Positions 26,095 through 34,386 of a stretch of DNA of 64,000 bases are shown here, piece after piece; within the stretch, counting starts at the first letter, position 1, and every line of letters begins with the position of its first letter. The notes beneath the pieces are model-generated. The model made no database searches, was not told where the DNA came from, and saw only the letters and a list, made by a program, of their open reading frames with translations. Source of the stretch: Hymenobacter aerilatus (GTDB lineage: Bacteria > Bacteroidota > Bacteroidia > Cytophagales > Hymenobacteraceae); contig NZ_CP095053.1 of assembly GCF_022921095.1 (NCBI RefSeq), positions 310,001 to 374,000 of the forward strand, read 5' to 3'. The translations under genes were made by a program, and so were the position numbers.

Positions 26095-27102
26095 ATGAAT
26101 GCTCCTCTTATTCTGGCCATTGAGTCGTCGTGCGATGACACCTCGGCGGCCGTGATGGCCAACGGCGAAATCCTGTCCAACGTGGTGGCCACACAGCAAG
26201 TGCACGAGCAGTACGGCGGGGTAGTGCCCGAGCTGGCCTCGCGCGCCCACCAGCAACACCTGATTCCGGTGGTGCAGGAGGCGCTACGCCGCGCAAAGGT
26301 AGCGAAAACCGACCTCGACGCGGTGGCGTTTACGCAGGGGCCGGGCCTTTTAGGGTCGTTGCTGGTGGGTAGCATGTTTGCCAAAACGTTTGCCCTGGCC
26401 CTGGACAAACCGCTGCTGGCCGTTAACCACATGCGGGCGCACATTCTAGCCCACTTCATCAAGGACCCGAAGCCTGCCTTTCCGTTTCTGTGCCTCACCG
26501 TGAGCGGCGGCCACACCCAGCTGGTGGTGGTGCGCAGCGCCATGGAAATGGAAATCATCGGTCAGACCATCGACGACGCGGCCGGCGAGGCCTTCGACAA
26601 AACCGCCAAGCTGCTGGGCTTGCCCTACCCCGGTGGCCCCCACCTCGACAAGCTGGCCCGCCAGGGCAACCCTACCCGCTTCGCGTTTCCGGTGGGCGCC
26701 ATGCCGGGCTACGACTTTTCGTTCAGCGGCCTGAAAACGTCGGTGCTGTATTTCCTGCGTCAGCAAACGCAGCAAAACGAAAACTTTGTGCAGGAAAACC
26801 TGGCTGACCTCTGCGCCAGTATTCAATACACCATCATTCAAACCTTGATGCGTCAGCTGCGCCGCGCTGCCCACGACCAGCAGCTCCGGCAAGTGGCCCT
26901 GGCCGGCGGGGTGGCCGCCAACTCGGGCCTGCGCACGGCCTTGCAAGAGCTGGCCGCCGAGGAAGGCTGGCAGGTGTTTATCCCCGACTTTGAGTTCTGC
27001 ACCGACAACGCCGCCATGGTCGCCATGACCGGCCACTTCCAGTACCAGGCCGGCCAATTTACCGACCAACTCATCAGCCCCGACCCGCGCCTGAAGCTGT
27101 GA
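26095..27102 (+). CDS. tsaD: tRNA N6-adenosine threonylcarbamoyltransferase
   Basis: 335 residues. Metal-binding His112 and His116 are in NHMRAHILAH, and the ATPase-like loops read ESSCDDTSAAV at the start and TVSGGHTQLV in the middle. With TsaB and TsaE it attaches threonylcarbamoyl to A37 of ANN-decoding tRNAs. The start is the ATG at 26095, divergent from tamB. Identification is secure. Confidence 0.96.
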   Translation: MNAPLILAIESSCDDTSAAVMANGEILSNVVATQQVHEQYGGVVPELASRAHQQHLIPVVQEALRRAKVAKTDLDAVAFTQGPGLLGSLLVGSMFAKTFALALDKPLLAVNHMRAHILAHFIKDPKPAFPFLCLTVSGGHTQLVVVRSAMEMEIIGQTIDDAAGEAFDKTAKLLGLPYPGGPHLDKLARQGNPTRFAFPVGAMPGYDFSFSGLKTSVLYFLRQQTQQNENFVQENLADLCASIQYTIIQTLMRQLRRAAHDQQLRQVALAGGVAANSGLRTALQELAAEEGWQVFIPDFEFCTDNAAMVAMTGHFQYQAGQFTDQLISPDPRLKL

Positions 27103-27276
27103 GTAGGGTAGGGGGCGGGCTAATGGTGAGCTTGAGAAAAAGCTCTTTCGCCGAATAGTCTATTTGGCGCAACGCCGCCGTTCCCTTACCGTTGTAGTGA
27201 GTCCCTATATCCCTACCCACTCCGCGAAGGCCCTACCTGGCTGGCCGCGCAATCCCGAGAATCTGCACCATCTGCA

Positions 27277-27744
27277 ATGAAGAAAGAAGAGAAACCCAAG
27301 CGCATTAATATTCTAAACCGCCGCGCCAGCCACGAATACGCGTTTCTGGTGAAGTACGACGCTGGTATGATGCTGCAAGGCACTGAGATAAAAAGCATCC
27401 GCGAGGGCAACGTGAACTTGCAGGATGGCTTCTGCACGTTCCACGGTGATGGCAGTCTGTGGGTGCACAACCTGCGCATTGCTCAATACACTGAAGGAAC
27501 CTACAATAATCACGAGCCCACCCGCGAGCGGAAGCTGCTACTCAATAAGAAGGAGTTGCGCCAACTGGCCGGCAAAGCCCAAGAGCAAGGCCTCACCATC
27601 ATTCCCATCCGCCTGTTTGTGAACGACCGGGGCTTTGCCAAACTGGAAATTGCGCTAGCTAAGGGTAAAAAGCTCTACGACAAGCGCGAAGATCTGAAAG
27701 CCAAAGACCAGAAGCGCGAAATGGCCCGCGCGCGGGAATACTAA
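27277..27744 (+). CDS. smpB: SsrA-binding protein (trans-translation)
   Basis: 155 residues, normal length. Family motifs are visible: NRRASHEY near the start, GTEIKSIREGNVNL, and the basic tail KKLYDKREDLKAKD. It binds tmRNA and delivers it to stalled ribosomes. The tmRNA gene (ssrA) is not in this window. A long stem-loop follows immediately after the stop and may terminate the transcript. Identification is secure. Confidence 0.96.
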   Translation: MKKEEKPKRINILNRRASHEYAFLVKYDAGMMLQGTEIKSIREGNVNLQDGFCTFHGDGSLWVHNLRIAQYTEGTYNNHEPTRERKLLLNKKELRQLAGKAQEQGLTIIPIRLFVNDRGFAKLEIALAKGKKLYDKREDLKAKDQKREMARAREY

Positions 27745-27747
27745 AAG

Positions 27748-27808
27748 GTGAAGGTAGAAAGGCGACATTGAGAAAATCGTTTTCGTCAATGCACCTTTCT
27801 ACCTTCAC
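27748..27808 (+). terminator. stem-loop between smpB and the NlpC/P60 gene
   Basis: A 15-bp perfect stem (GTGAAGGTAGAAAGG and its complement) is extended by ACATTG/CAATG across a loop containing AAAATCGTTTTCG. There is no clear T-run directly after it, so it could be a terminator, a processing site or a repeat. The arm motif is echoed in the next 25 bp (TTCATCTTTCAC, TTTCACCTTTT). Confidence 0.5.
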
Positions 27809-27834
27809 AACTTCATCTTTCACAATTTCACCTT

Positions 27835-28632
27835 TTGGAACACGGAATCTGTGCGTTGAGCACCATGCCGGTGCGGGCCGAGCCCAGCGACAAGGCCGAG
27901 CTGGTAACGGAGCTGGTGTTTGGCGAGTGCTACTCCATTTTGCTGGTGCAAGGCGCCTGGCAACAAATCCGCAGCACTGCCGACGAGTACGTGGGCTGGA
28001 TTGATGGTAAGCAGCACACGCCCGTGTCGGCGGAGTACCTGGACGCGTGGAAAGCCCAGGACCACCCCCGTAGCCTGGACCTAGTGCAGATAGTGAGCGA
28101 CGCCACTACCCGCGTGCCCGTTATTATTGGCTCGCGCCTACCCTTTTTCGATGGCATGACCCTGCGCCTGGGCGAGCAGCAGCTCTTCTACAACGGTGCC
28201 GCCACCAACCCCCAAAATGGTCACGGCCCGCACGGCGACCTAGACAAGCGCCTCGCGCTGCTTCTGAAGGTAGGGCAGTTGCACCTGAAAGCGCCCTACG
28301 TATGGGGCGGCAAGAGCCTGTTCGGCATCGACTGCTCGGGGCTGATGCAGCAACTCTTTGGGCTGGTGGGTGTGCAGCTCCCCCGCGATGCCCGCCAACA
28401 GGTAGAACTGGGCCAAACGGTGCATTTCGTGACCCAGGCCCGCCCCGGCGACCTGGCCTTTTTTGATAATGCTGAGGGGCGCATCATCCACGTGGGCATG
28501 GTGCTGGAAGACCAGCGCATCCTGCACGCCAGCGGCGAGGTACGCATCGACCCCCTAGACCACAACGGCATCTTCCGCCGCGACCGGCAAAAATATTCCC
28601 ACACCCTGCGCCTCATTCGGCGGGTGCTATAG
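27835..28632 (+). CDS. C40 family peptidase (NlpC/P60), probable cell-wall hydrolase
   Basis: 265 residues from a TTG start at 27835; no in-frame ATG precedes it, and the N-terminus GICALSTMPVRAEPSD is the normal family beginning. An SH3b-like N-terminal region (about 5-75) precedes the NlpC/P60 domain (about 145-262). Cys167 in FGIDCSGL and His219 in RIIHVGMV form the catalytic pair. There is no signal peptide, so the export route is unclear; some Bacteroidota homologues act in the cytoplasm on recycled muropeptides. Identification of the family is secure; the substrate is inferred. Confidence 0.9.
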   Translation: MEHGICALSTMPVRAEPSDKAELVTELVFGECYSILLVQGAWQQIRSTADEYVGWIDGKQHTPVSAEYLDAWKAQDHPRSLDLVQIVSDATTRVPVIIGSRLPFFDGMTLRLGEQQLFYNGAATNPQNGHGPHGDLDKRLALLLKVGQLHLKAPYVWGGKSLFGIDCSGLMQQLFGLVGVQLPRDARQQVELGQTVHFVTQARPGDLAFFDNAEGRIIHVGMVLEDQRILHASGEVRIDPLDHNGIFRRDRQKYSHTLRLIRRVL

Positions 28633-28655
28633 GTGAGATTGAGTTACTAATACGG

Positions 28656-28759
28656 CTGTCGTCCTGAGCAGCGCGAAGGACCCTCTCACGTGTGAACGAC
28701 GCTCGTAACAACGACTCGTTTTATCATGAGAAGGTCCTTCGCGCTGCTTAGGTGGACAA
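28656..28759. repeat. dispersed hairpin element, family A copy 4
   Basis: Arms CTGTCGTCCTGAGC ... GAAGGACCCTCTCACG and their near complement; the loop includes TAACAACGACTCG. A few substitutions are present (GTCGTCC rather than GTCATCC). Confidence 0.82.
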
Positions 28760-28768
28760 GCCTCCTAA

Positions 28769-28832
28769 CGACTCGTCCTGGCGTTCATCGTTCTGCCGTG
28801 AGAAGGTCCTTCGCAAACTCAGAAGGACAGAC
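28769..28832. repeat. partial family A hairpin element (half copy)
   Basis: It begins in loop-like sequence CGACTCGT and continues GTGAGAAGGTCCTTCGC to CTCAGAAGGACAG, i.e. the right half of the element, 10 bp after copy 4. No left arm accompanies it. Confidence 0.7.
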
Positions 28833-28922
28833 GCTTTTTTGTGAACCATTTACACCACTTTACTGCTTGTTTATACGCTGAGAATCACCTAGCTTTCGTT
28901 GGTTAGATTCCTCATAAAGTGT

Positions 28923-29417
28923 ATGGATCAGAAAGTGCTTGTCTTGAACGGCGACTACACCGCCATTACTCTGTGTAGCGTGCAAAAGGCGTTTGTGCTG
29001 CTCTACCTCGACAAAGCCGAAATGGTGGCTAACTCCGAGCACGGCGCCCTGCGCACCATCAGTCAGTCCTACCCTAAGCCGAGCATCATCCGGTTGCAGC
29101 GCTACGTGCGGGTGCCCTACAAAGGCATCACCCTAAGCCGCCACAACATCATGAAGCGCGACAACTTTGAGTGCCAGTACTGCGGCTCCACCAAAAACCT
29201 GACGCTCGACCACGTGCTGCCCCGCTCGCGCGGCGGCACTTCCAACTGGGACAATCTGCTTACGGCCTGCTCGCGCTGCAACCACAGCAAGGGCCACCGC
29301 ACCCCCCAAGAGGCCGGCCTCGTCATTAGACAGATGCCCAAGAAGCCTACCCTCTCTGGTTTCCTCAAGCTCAGTGCCGGCACCATAGATCAGAACTGGC
29401 ACGCCTATCTCAACTAA
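28923..29417 (+). CDS. HNH endonuclease family protein
   Basis: About 164 residues from the ATG at 28923 (MDQKVLVLNGDY); an earlier TTG at 28899 is less likely. The HNH core is clear: zinc cysteines Cys84/Cys87, the DH of LTLDHVLPRSRGG (Asp96-His97), the Asn of SNWDNLL, and Cys116/Cys119 with His121 (CSRCNHSKGH). The N-terminal VLNGDYTAI region is conserved in a Bacteroidota/Cyanobacteria housekeeping subfamily of unknown role. It is not in a restriction locus or an intron. It has a strong terminator and is flanked by hairpin elements on both sides. Confidence 0.88.
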   Translation: MDQKVLVLNGDYTAITLCSVQKAFVLLYLDKAEMVANSEHGALRTISQSYPKPSIIRLQRYVRVPYKGITLSRHNIMKRDNFECQYCGSTKNLTLDHVLPRSRGGTSNWDNLLTACSRCNHSKGHRTPQEAGLVIRQMPKKPTLSGFLKLSAGTIDQNWHAYLN

Positions 29418-29444
29418 GCCGGTAGCGCTGCTACCGGCTTTTTT
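29416..29444 (+). terminator. rho-independent terminator of the HNH gene
   Basis: Eleven-bp perfect stem (AAGCCGGTAGC and complement) around a 3-nt loop, followed by a T-run. It begins at the stop codon. Confidence 0.92.
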
Positions 29445-29473
29445 GTGCTCTTTTTTTGAGAAGGAGGCTAAAA

Positions 29474-29588
29474 ACCCGTCTGTCATCCTGAGCAGCGCGA
29501 AGGGCCTTCTCACGTGAGAGCAGCAGGCGTCACAACGACTCGTTCTGCGGGTATAAGGTCCTTCGCGCTGCTCAGGATGACAGGCGGG
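29474..29588. repeat. dispersed hairpin element, family A copy 5
   Basis: Arms ACCCGTCTGTCATCCTGAGC and complement, with GCGCGAAGGGCCTTCTCACG inside; the loop has CACAACGACTCGTTCTGCGG, nearly identical to the loop at 4274-4419. It lies between convergent genes. Confidence 0.88.
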
Positions 29589-29599
29589 TGTAGAAGTAA

Positions 29600-29634
29600 A
29601 AAACTCTCCCCAGACATTGTCCGAGGAGAGTTTT
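29600..29634 (-). terminator. terminator of the alpha/beta hydrolase gene
   Basis: Stem AAAACTCTCC / GGAGAGTTTT around a 15-nt loop; T-rich ends on both strands make it bidirectional. It is 26 bp past the stop at 29660. Confidence 0.82.
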
Positions 29635-29659
29635 ACTAGTGCTTTAAAGGTGATTCAGC

Positions 29660-30538
29660 CTAGTACTGATCCTGCTCCGAATCGGTGCGGTCGAAGCTTT
29701 CGGAACCGTGGGCGAAGGTGAGTAGGTCTTGGCTGAGCTTCTCCTTATCGGTCACGAGTAGGCCGTGGGGGGCGCCGTCGTACACGATTTGGGTGGCGTG
29801 GCTTAGGTACTGATCTAGGCGCTTGGCGCTGTTCTTATACGGTACCGTTTTGTCATCCTCGCCGTGGATAGACAGCACGGGTACTTTGATAGTCTGTAGA
29901 TCTTGGCGGAAGTCGGTTTCGCTGAAGGCGCGGGCGCACTGCTCGGAGGCGTAAGGCGCCCCCTGCAAGGCCAACGACTGCGACCAGTCGAGGGTAGCCT
30001 GACTAACGGGGTTGCTCAGCAAGCCGTCGCCGTAGAACTGCTTGCCGAAGGTGGTCAGGAAATCGGGACGGTCTTTCTTGAGGCCGTCTACCATATCGTC
30101 GAACGTCGATTTGTCAACACCGTCGGGGTTGTCGTCAGTTTTCAGCAGGTAGGGCGTCACGGCCGAAACGAAGGCTACGCGAGACACGCGCGCGCCCTGA
30201 TGGCGGCTCATGTAGCGGGCCACTTCGCCGCCACCCATCGAGAAGCCTACCAGCGTTACGTCTTGCAGGTCGAGGCCTTCGAGCACGGCTTTCAGGTCGT
30301 CGGACAGGGTATCGTAATCGTAGCCATTCCAGGGCTTATCGGAGTGGCCGAAGCCCCGGCGGGTGTAGGCCACTACGCGCACGCCATTCTTCGGCAATTC
30401 GTTCAGTTGATACTCCCAGGACTCGTAGCTTAGTGGCCAGCCGTGAATGAGTACAACGGTTGGGCCTTGTCCCAAATCGACGTAGTGTAAGTTGATATCT
30501 TGACCTTTGGCATCTTGGCCAACGCTGATAAAGCTCAT
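29660..30538 (-). CDS. alpha/beta hydrolase (non-heme chloroperoxidase/esterase type)
   Basis: 292 residues from the ATG at 30538, no signal peptide. The catalytic triad is readable: Ser100 in VGFSMGGGEV, Asp228 in HGEDDKTVP, His258 in GAPHGL; the oxyanion stretch is IHGWPLS. The GFSMGGGE nucleophile elbow is typical of cofactor-free haloperoxidase-like esterases. A C-terminal extension of about 20 acidic residues is present. It is probably a cytoplasmic carboxyl-ester hydrolase; the substrate is unknown. It is divergent from the DUF3298 lipoprotein gene. Confidence 0.88.
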   Translation of the reverse strand: MSFISVGQDAKGQDINLHYVDLGQGPTVVLIHGWPLSYESWEYQLNELPKNGVRVVAYTRRGFGHSDKPWNGYDYDTLSDDLKAVLEGLDLQDVTLVGFSMGGGEVARYMSRHQGARVSRVAFVSAVTPYLLKTDDNPDGVDKSTFDDMVDGLKKDRPDFLTTFGKQFYGDGLLSNPVSQATLDWSQSLALQGAPYASEQCARAFSETDFRQDLQTIKVPVLSIHGEDDKTVPYKNSAKRLDQYLSHATQIVYDGAPHGLLVTDKEKLSQDLLTFAHGSESFDRTDSEQDQY

Positions 30539-30655
30539 GGTAGGGGAGTTTGGTTGTGGAAAACTAAATGCGTTTGTGACCTATACGGTGCAGCTTTGCG
30601 TAGAGAAGGCCGATGTCAAGATTTTATACGAGCTTGTGCTTTTCCTTTCTTTTCC

Positions 30656-31879
30656 ATGTCTCTCAGAAGAAACAACAGCTGTTGCGCGGTCCTGATCGGT
30701 CTATATCTAATGGGCTGCCAGTCTGATACATCCAGCCAGCATACCGCTGCTGGTACTACCGCAGCCACCTCCAAACCCGCGGCCTCCGCCGCACCTGCTG
30801 TTTGGTACCGGCAATACCACACCCTGCTGCCCGGCGCTACCGATAGCGTAACGGTGCACTTGCAAAACCTAGGGAGCGGGGGCGATGCACCGTCTATCGG
30901 GCGGGTGATTGGCTTCTACGCCGGTCCCGACGGGCAGCCTTTCGAGCTGGCCAGCAGCCCAACCGGCACCCTCGACAGCCTGGTGCTGCGCGACGCCAGC
31001 CACGCACACTTGAACGCCAACGGCTACGGCCCGGTGTGGCGTCTGCGCCGGGAGGGCACGGCCTGGGTAGGCACGCGGGCAGGCCGGGCCGTGCGCCTCC
31101 AGCCTCTCTCTGCCAGTGAGGGCATTGCTTTCGACGCGCAGGTGTTCCGCGACTCAGTACGCGCCCGACCCCAGCACCCCGCCGACAGCGTATGGGGCCG
31201 CATCAGCCTGCACGCGCTCCTACCCACTAGCAACCAGCAACCCCTCGCCAGCAACCTGCTGCACCTGCTGCGCGGCGACACGGTGTTTGCGGGAAGTGCG
31301 CCGGCTTTGCCTACTATCTGGGAAAACATGCGGCGGGTCTTCTTCAACGATTATCAGGAGGATATGAAGGCGGTGTTTCAGCAGATGGAGGCCGATACCA
31401 GCCGCGCCAGCCGCCGTCCCATGGCCATGCTGAACTACACCGACGAGCGCGACACCTACGTGCTCTGGAATGCGGGTAACTTATTGAGCCTGGGTATTTT
31501 CAACTATTCCTACACTGGCGGCGCCCACGGTAACTATGGTACTCACGTGCTTAGCTTCGATACCCGCACCGGCCGCCCGCTGCCGTATGCGGCCATCTTC
31601 CGGCCCGAGGCTGCGCCGCGCCTGGAAGCGCTACTGGCACGCTACGCTCGCCCTAGCCTGGGCCTGAAGCCCAACGAGCCGCTGCGCAATGCCCTGTTCG
31701 ACGAAACGCTACCTGTGACGCGCAATGTGTACCTGACTAGCGGCGGGGCCGTGTTCGTATACCAGCCCTATGAGGTGGCCGCCTATGCGTATGGCGAAGT
31801 CCGGGTGTTTGTGCCACTGCGGGAGCTGCGGCCATTGCTGCAACCCGGTCTGCCTCTGGAAGAGGGTAGGGCCCTATAA
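30656..31879 (+). CDS. lipoprotein with DUF3298 (RsiV-like) C-terminal domain
   Basis: About 407 residues from the ATG at 30656; the frame open from 30500 overlaps the divergent hydrolase and is not used. The lipobox is at Cys21 or nearby (LYLMGCQSD). An N-terminal region of unknown fold (about 45-200) is followed by a region with FNYSYTGGAHGNYGTHVLSFD and PYEVAAYAYGEVRVFVPL, diagnostic of DUF3298, which binds lysozyme in RsiV of Bacillus. No sigma factor is nearby, so an anti-sigma role is not supported. Probably a periplasmic or outer-membrane-anchored protein. Confidence 0.82.
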   Translation: MSLRRNNSCCAVLIGLYLMGCQSDTSSQHTAAGTTAATSKPAASAAPAVWYRQYHTLLPGATDSVTVHLQNLGSGGDAPSIGRVIGFYAGPDGQPFELASSPTGTLDSLVLRDASHAHLNANGYGPVWRLRREGTAWVGTRAGRAVRLQPLSASEGIAFDAQVFRDSVRARPQHPADSVWGRISLHALLPTSNQQPLASNLLHLLRGDTVFAGSAPALPTIWENMRRVFFNDYQEDMKAVFQQMEADTSRASRRPMAMLNYTDERDTYVLWNAGNLLSLGIFNYSYTGGAHGNYGTHVLSFDTRTGRPLPYAAIFRPEAAPRLEALLARYARPSLGLKPNEPLRNALFDETLPVTRNVYLTSGGAVFVYQPYEVAAYAYGEVRVFVPLRELRPLLQPGLPLEEGRAL

Positions 31880-31899
31880 GTTGCGGATAGTGCAGATAT

Positions 31900-32083
31900 G
31901 TAGGGTGGCCGCGTAGCGGCCGAAGGGTTGTAGGAAATGCTGTCTTTAAAATGATGCGTCGCGTAGCGGCGCAAGAAGTATCTGTGCTGCATCCTCGCCC
32001 TTGTAGCAGCCTTGTACCGCTATCCAGCGCGGCTCTTTTCATCTGGCCTAGCTACAACCCTTTGGCCGCTACGCGGCCAACCC
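31900..32083. repeat. large intergenic hairpin, family E
   Basis: Outer arms of about 34 bp (31900-31934 and 32050-32083) share GGCCGCGTAGCGGCC and GGGTTGTAG. An inner palindrome TCGCGTAGCGGCG lies at about 31959. It is unrelated to the GTCATNCTGAGC family and to the hairpin at 11221. It separates the DUF3298 gene from the desaturase-family gene. Confidence 0.78.
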
Positions 32084-32113
32084 ACGTATCAACAATTCAC
32101 AACTCAACATCCC

Positions 32114-32995
32114 ATGCGTTTTTTCTCCGTCAACTCGCCGCTGCTGAAACAGTTTGACCGTTGGGCAACACCGGTGCTGGCGGTGGTAGCTGTAGCTGTA
32201 TTTGTGGGCGAAACGGTGTGGCCGTTGCGGCGGCGCACCCGGCCACGTACCGAGCGGTGGCCGCGTAATGTAGGCGTGTCGGTGCCCTCGCTCGTGGGGC
32301 TGCGCCTGGGGTTGTTGCCGGCTATGGTAGGCCTCACGCAGGTGGCGGCCCGTCGGCGCTGGGGGCTGAATCGCCTGGGATGGCCAGAGCCGGTGCGCTT
32401 GCTGTCCGAGCTGCTCATTCTGGATTACGTGGCCTACTCCTGGCACCGCCTGCTGCACGCGCCGCTGCTATGGCGCCTGCACCGCGTGCACCACACCGAC
32501 CTGGACATGGACCTGAGCACGGGCTGGCGCTTCCATGTGGGCGAGATGCTGGCCAGCATCCCGTACCGCGGTGGCGTGCCCATGCTGCTGGGCGTGCGGC
32601 CCGGCGTGCTGCTTGCCTACGAGGCGGTGTTTGAGGCCTGCACTGCCTTCCATCATTCCAACACCCGCCTACCCGTAGTGGTGGAACGCCCGTTGGCCGC
32701 GTGGATGATTACGCCGCGGGCGCACGGCATTCATCATTCCGTAGTGCACCGCGAAACGCAAAGCAATTTTGGGGTGGTGCTAAGCCTGTGGGACCGGCTG
32801 CACCGCACGCTGCGCCTCAACGTGCCGCAGCAGCAAGTGGAAATCGGTATGCCGGCCTACCCCGATGCGGCCGCGCAAACCGTGCGTCATCTGCTCGTCA
32901 TGCCCATCGAGCCGCTCCAGCCCTGGACCCGCTTTGACGGCACTGTGCCCGACCGGCCCTGGCCTACCACCCCGCTCGACGAACTGGCCGGGTAG
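32114..32995 (+). CDS. sterol desaturase / fatty acid hydroxylase family protein
   Basis: About 293 residues from the ATG at 32114; upstream in-frame codons lie in a hairpin repeat. The eight-histidine di-iron pattern is present: HRLLH (His111, 115), HRVHH (His123, 126, 127), FHHSN (His180, 181) and HGIHH (His204, 207, 208). It has several membrane helices. The family hydroxylates or desaturates membrane lipids; the substrate cannot be told from sequence (hopanoid, sphingolipid or carotenoid are all possible). It is convergent with the porin gene. Confidence 0.9.
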   Translation: MRFFSVNSPLLKQFDRWATPVLAVVAVAVFVGETVWPLRRRTRPRTERWPRNVGVSVPSLVGLRLGLLPAMVGLTQVAARRRWGLNRLGWPEPVRLLSELLILDYVAYSWHRLLHAPLLWRLHRVHHTDLDMDLSTGWRFHVGEMLASIPYRGGVPMLLGVRPGVLLAYEAVFEACTAFHHSNTRLPVVVERPLAAWMITPRAHGIHHSVVHRETQSNFGVVLSLWDRLHRTLRLNVPQQQVEIGMPAYPDAAAQTVRHLLVMPIEPLQPWTRFDGTVPDRPWPTTPLDELAG

Positions 32996-33005
32996 GGACT
33001 GCAGC

Positions 33006-34217
33006 TTAAAAGTTTACCTGGGCCTGCAAGCGCAGCAAACCGCCGCGCTGGTGGTTGTCGGGCCGCTGAAAGTCCTCGAACCGGCGCGAAGACAGTGTGT
33101 ACATCGTGACTAACTCGAAAGCGGGAAAAGGCTGCCACTCCACACCAAACTCGGCTTCGTGCACCGTGTGGCTGCGTGCGTCGCGCTCGTGCTTTTTACC
33201 GCCATCGTAGTACTGCGCCCGCACAAAGGGGTAGAACTGCTGCTGCCGGAAGTGCAAGCGGTAGTTGAGCATGATGTAGCCCCCGTGCAAGCGGCGGGTT
33301 TCGATGCTGTCGGTGCGCGGGTTGAACTCGGGGCCGCGACCTATGTTGTACTCAGCCTGCACGCCAAAGGGCTGGGGGTAGAGCACAAAGGTGGCCGCCA
33401 TGCGTTGGTCGGGGTAGCGCAAATCGGGGCGGTGTTTCACGCCGCTGGACAGCTGGTCTTTGCCCACCACATATTCGCCGGTATACGCCTGCAAGCCCGG
33501 CTCGATGATGTGCTGGCCTACCTCCAGCGGGTACGTAACGCGGGCTACCACGTGGCGCTGGTTGTTCAGGTCGGGCCGGTTGGCCGTTTGGCCATTAAAC
33601 ACGCCCACGCCCACTACGCCGTAGTCGCCGGAGCCTTTCAGGCCGTCTTTCACCAGCTTCGCAAACCGCTTGCGCACGGCGGTGGGGGCCCAGTATACAA
33701 AAGCCCCCAGGTCCCGCTCGTTGGCCACGGAGCTGTTGAGTGCGTCGTTGCGGTCCAGGGGTAGGCGGTTTTGGCTGGATTGCATGTTCTCGAAACCGTA
33801 TGGAATCTTGCTCTGCCCTACCCGCACCCGAAACTGACTGGCTTTGTCCAGCCCTACATCAATATAGGCATCGCGCAGCAGACCTACGTGCAGGGTAGAG
33901 CTGCCGCTGACGGTGCTGGCAAAATCGGGCTGGATGTAGAAATAGACTCGCTCGTGCAGCTGGCCAAAAAAGATGAGGCGCACCCGCCGCAGGGAAAGGC
34001 CCCCGTTGCGCCCCCACGACTTATCGCACTGCTCGCACGTCAGGTCGGGGTTGGTTTCCAGCAATCGGTTGTAGCGCGCCTGCGCGTAGCCGCGCACCGA
34101 TACCGACTGAAACCACTGCTTGGCGGGGGCCTGCTCAGGAGAAACCGGCGCGCTGGTCGTTTGGCCGTACACCGTTCCGGCAATGAGCAGCAGAAAGAGG
34201 AATAACAGTTTCTTCAT
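33006..34217 (-). CDS. outer-membrane porin (phosphate-selective porin O/P family)
   Basis: About 403 residues from the ATG at 34217 (MKKLLFLFLLLIAGTVYGQ, a signal peptide). Mature strands show alternating aromatic/polar residues (YFYIQPDF, FRVRVGQSKIPYGFENMQSS, RLPLDR), characteristic of OprO/OprP-type porins. A CEQCDK pair of cysteines near residue 62 is unusual for a porin. It ends in a Phe, as expected for beta-barrel recognition. The transported ion is not predicted. It is probably monocistronic. Confidence 0.85.
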   Translation of the reverse strand: MKKLLFLFLLLIAGTVYGQTTSAPVSPEQAPAKQWFQSVSVRGYAQARYNRLLETNPDLTCEQCDKSWGRNGGLSLRRVRLIFFGQLHERVYFYIQPDFASTVSGSSTLHVGLLRDAYIDVGLDKASQFRVRVGQSKIPYGFENMQSSQNRLPLDRNDALNSSVANERDLGAFVYWAPTAVRKRFAKLVKDGLKGSGDYGVVGVGVFNGQTANRPDLNNQRHVVARVTYPLEVGQHIIEPGLQAYTGEYVVGKDQLSSGVKHRPDLRYPDQRMAATFVLYPQPFGVQAEYNIGRGPEFNPRTDSIETRRLHGGYIMLNYRLHFRQQQFYPFVRAQYYDGGKKHERDARSHTVHEAEFGVEWQPFPAFELVTMYTLSSRRFEDFQRPDNHQRGGLLRLQAQVNF

Positions 34218-34337
34218 GATTAGGTAATGCTGACGCAAAGTGCGGCATTACCTATTACTTGATTGTTGCCCTGTTATTAAGCGAATGTTACCAATTGTAA
34301 GTTGGGTGGTTGAGCGTCAATGATTAATAACGCATAC

Positions 34338-34365
34338 GGGCGGCCCTACCTTGGTAGAGCCGCCC
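34338..34365 (-). terminator. possible terminator hairpin after the 233-residue gene
   Basis: Stem GGGCGGCCCTACC / GGTAGAGCCGCCC with one mismatch and a 2-nt loop, 22 bp past the stop at 34387. There is no T-run, so it is a weak terminator call. Confidence 0.5.
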
Positions 34366-34386
34366 ATATCAGTGCCTGATGACGGA

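Noticed and set aside
27103-27276. tRNA or tmRNA gene near smpB
   Set aside because: No cloverleaf, T-loop consensus or CCA end could be found in the gap.
28923-29417. HNH protein as a homing endonuclease or part of a restriction system
   Set aside because: It belongs to a housekeeping-like family, is not inside an intron or intein, and has no methylase neighbour.
30656-31879. DUF3298 lipoprotein as an anti-sigma factor
   Set aside because: There is no sigma factor gene adjacent and no cytoplasmic N-terminal domain; the protein is a lipoprotein.
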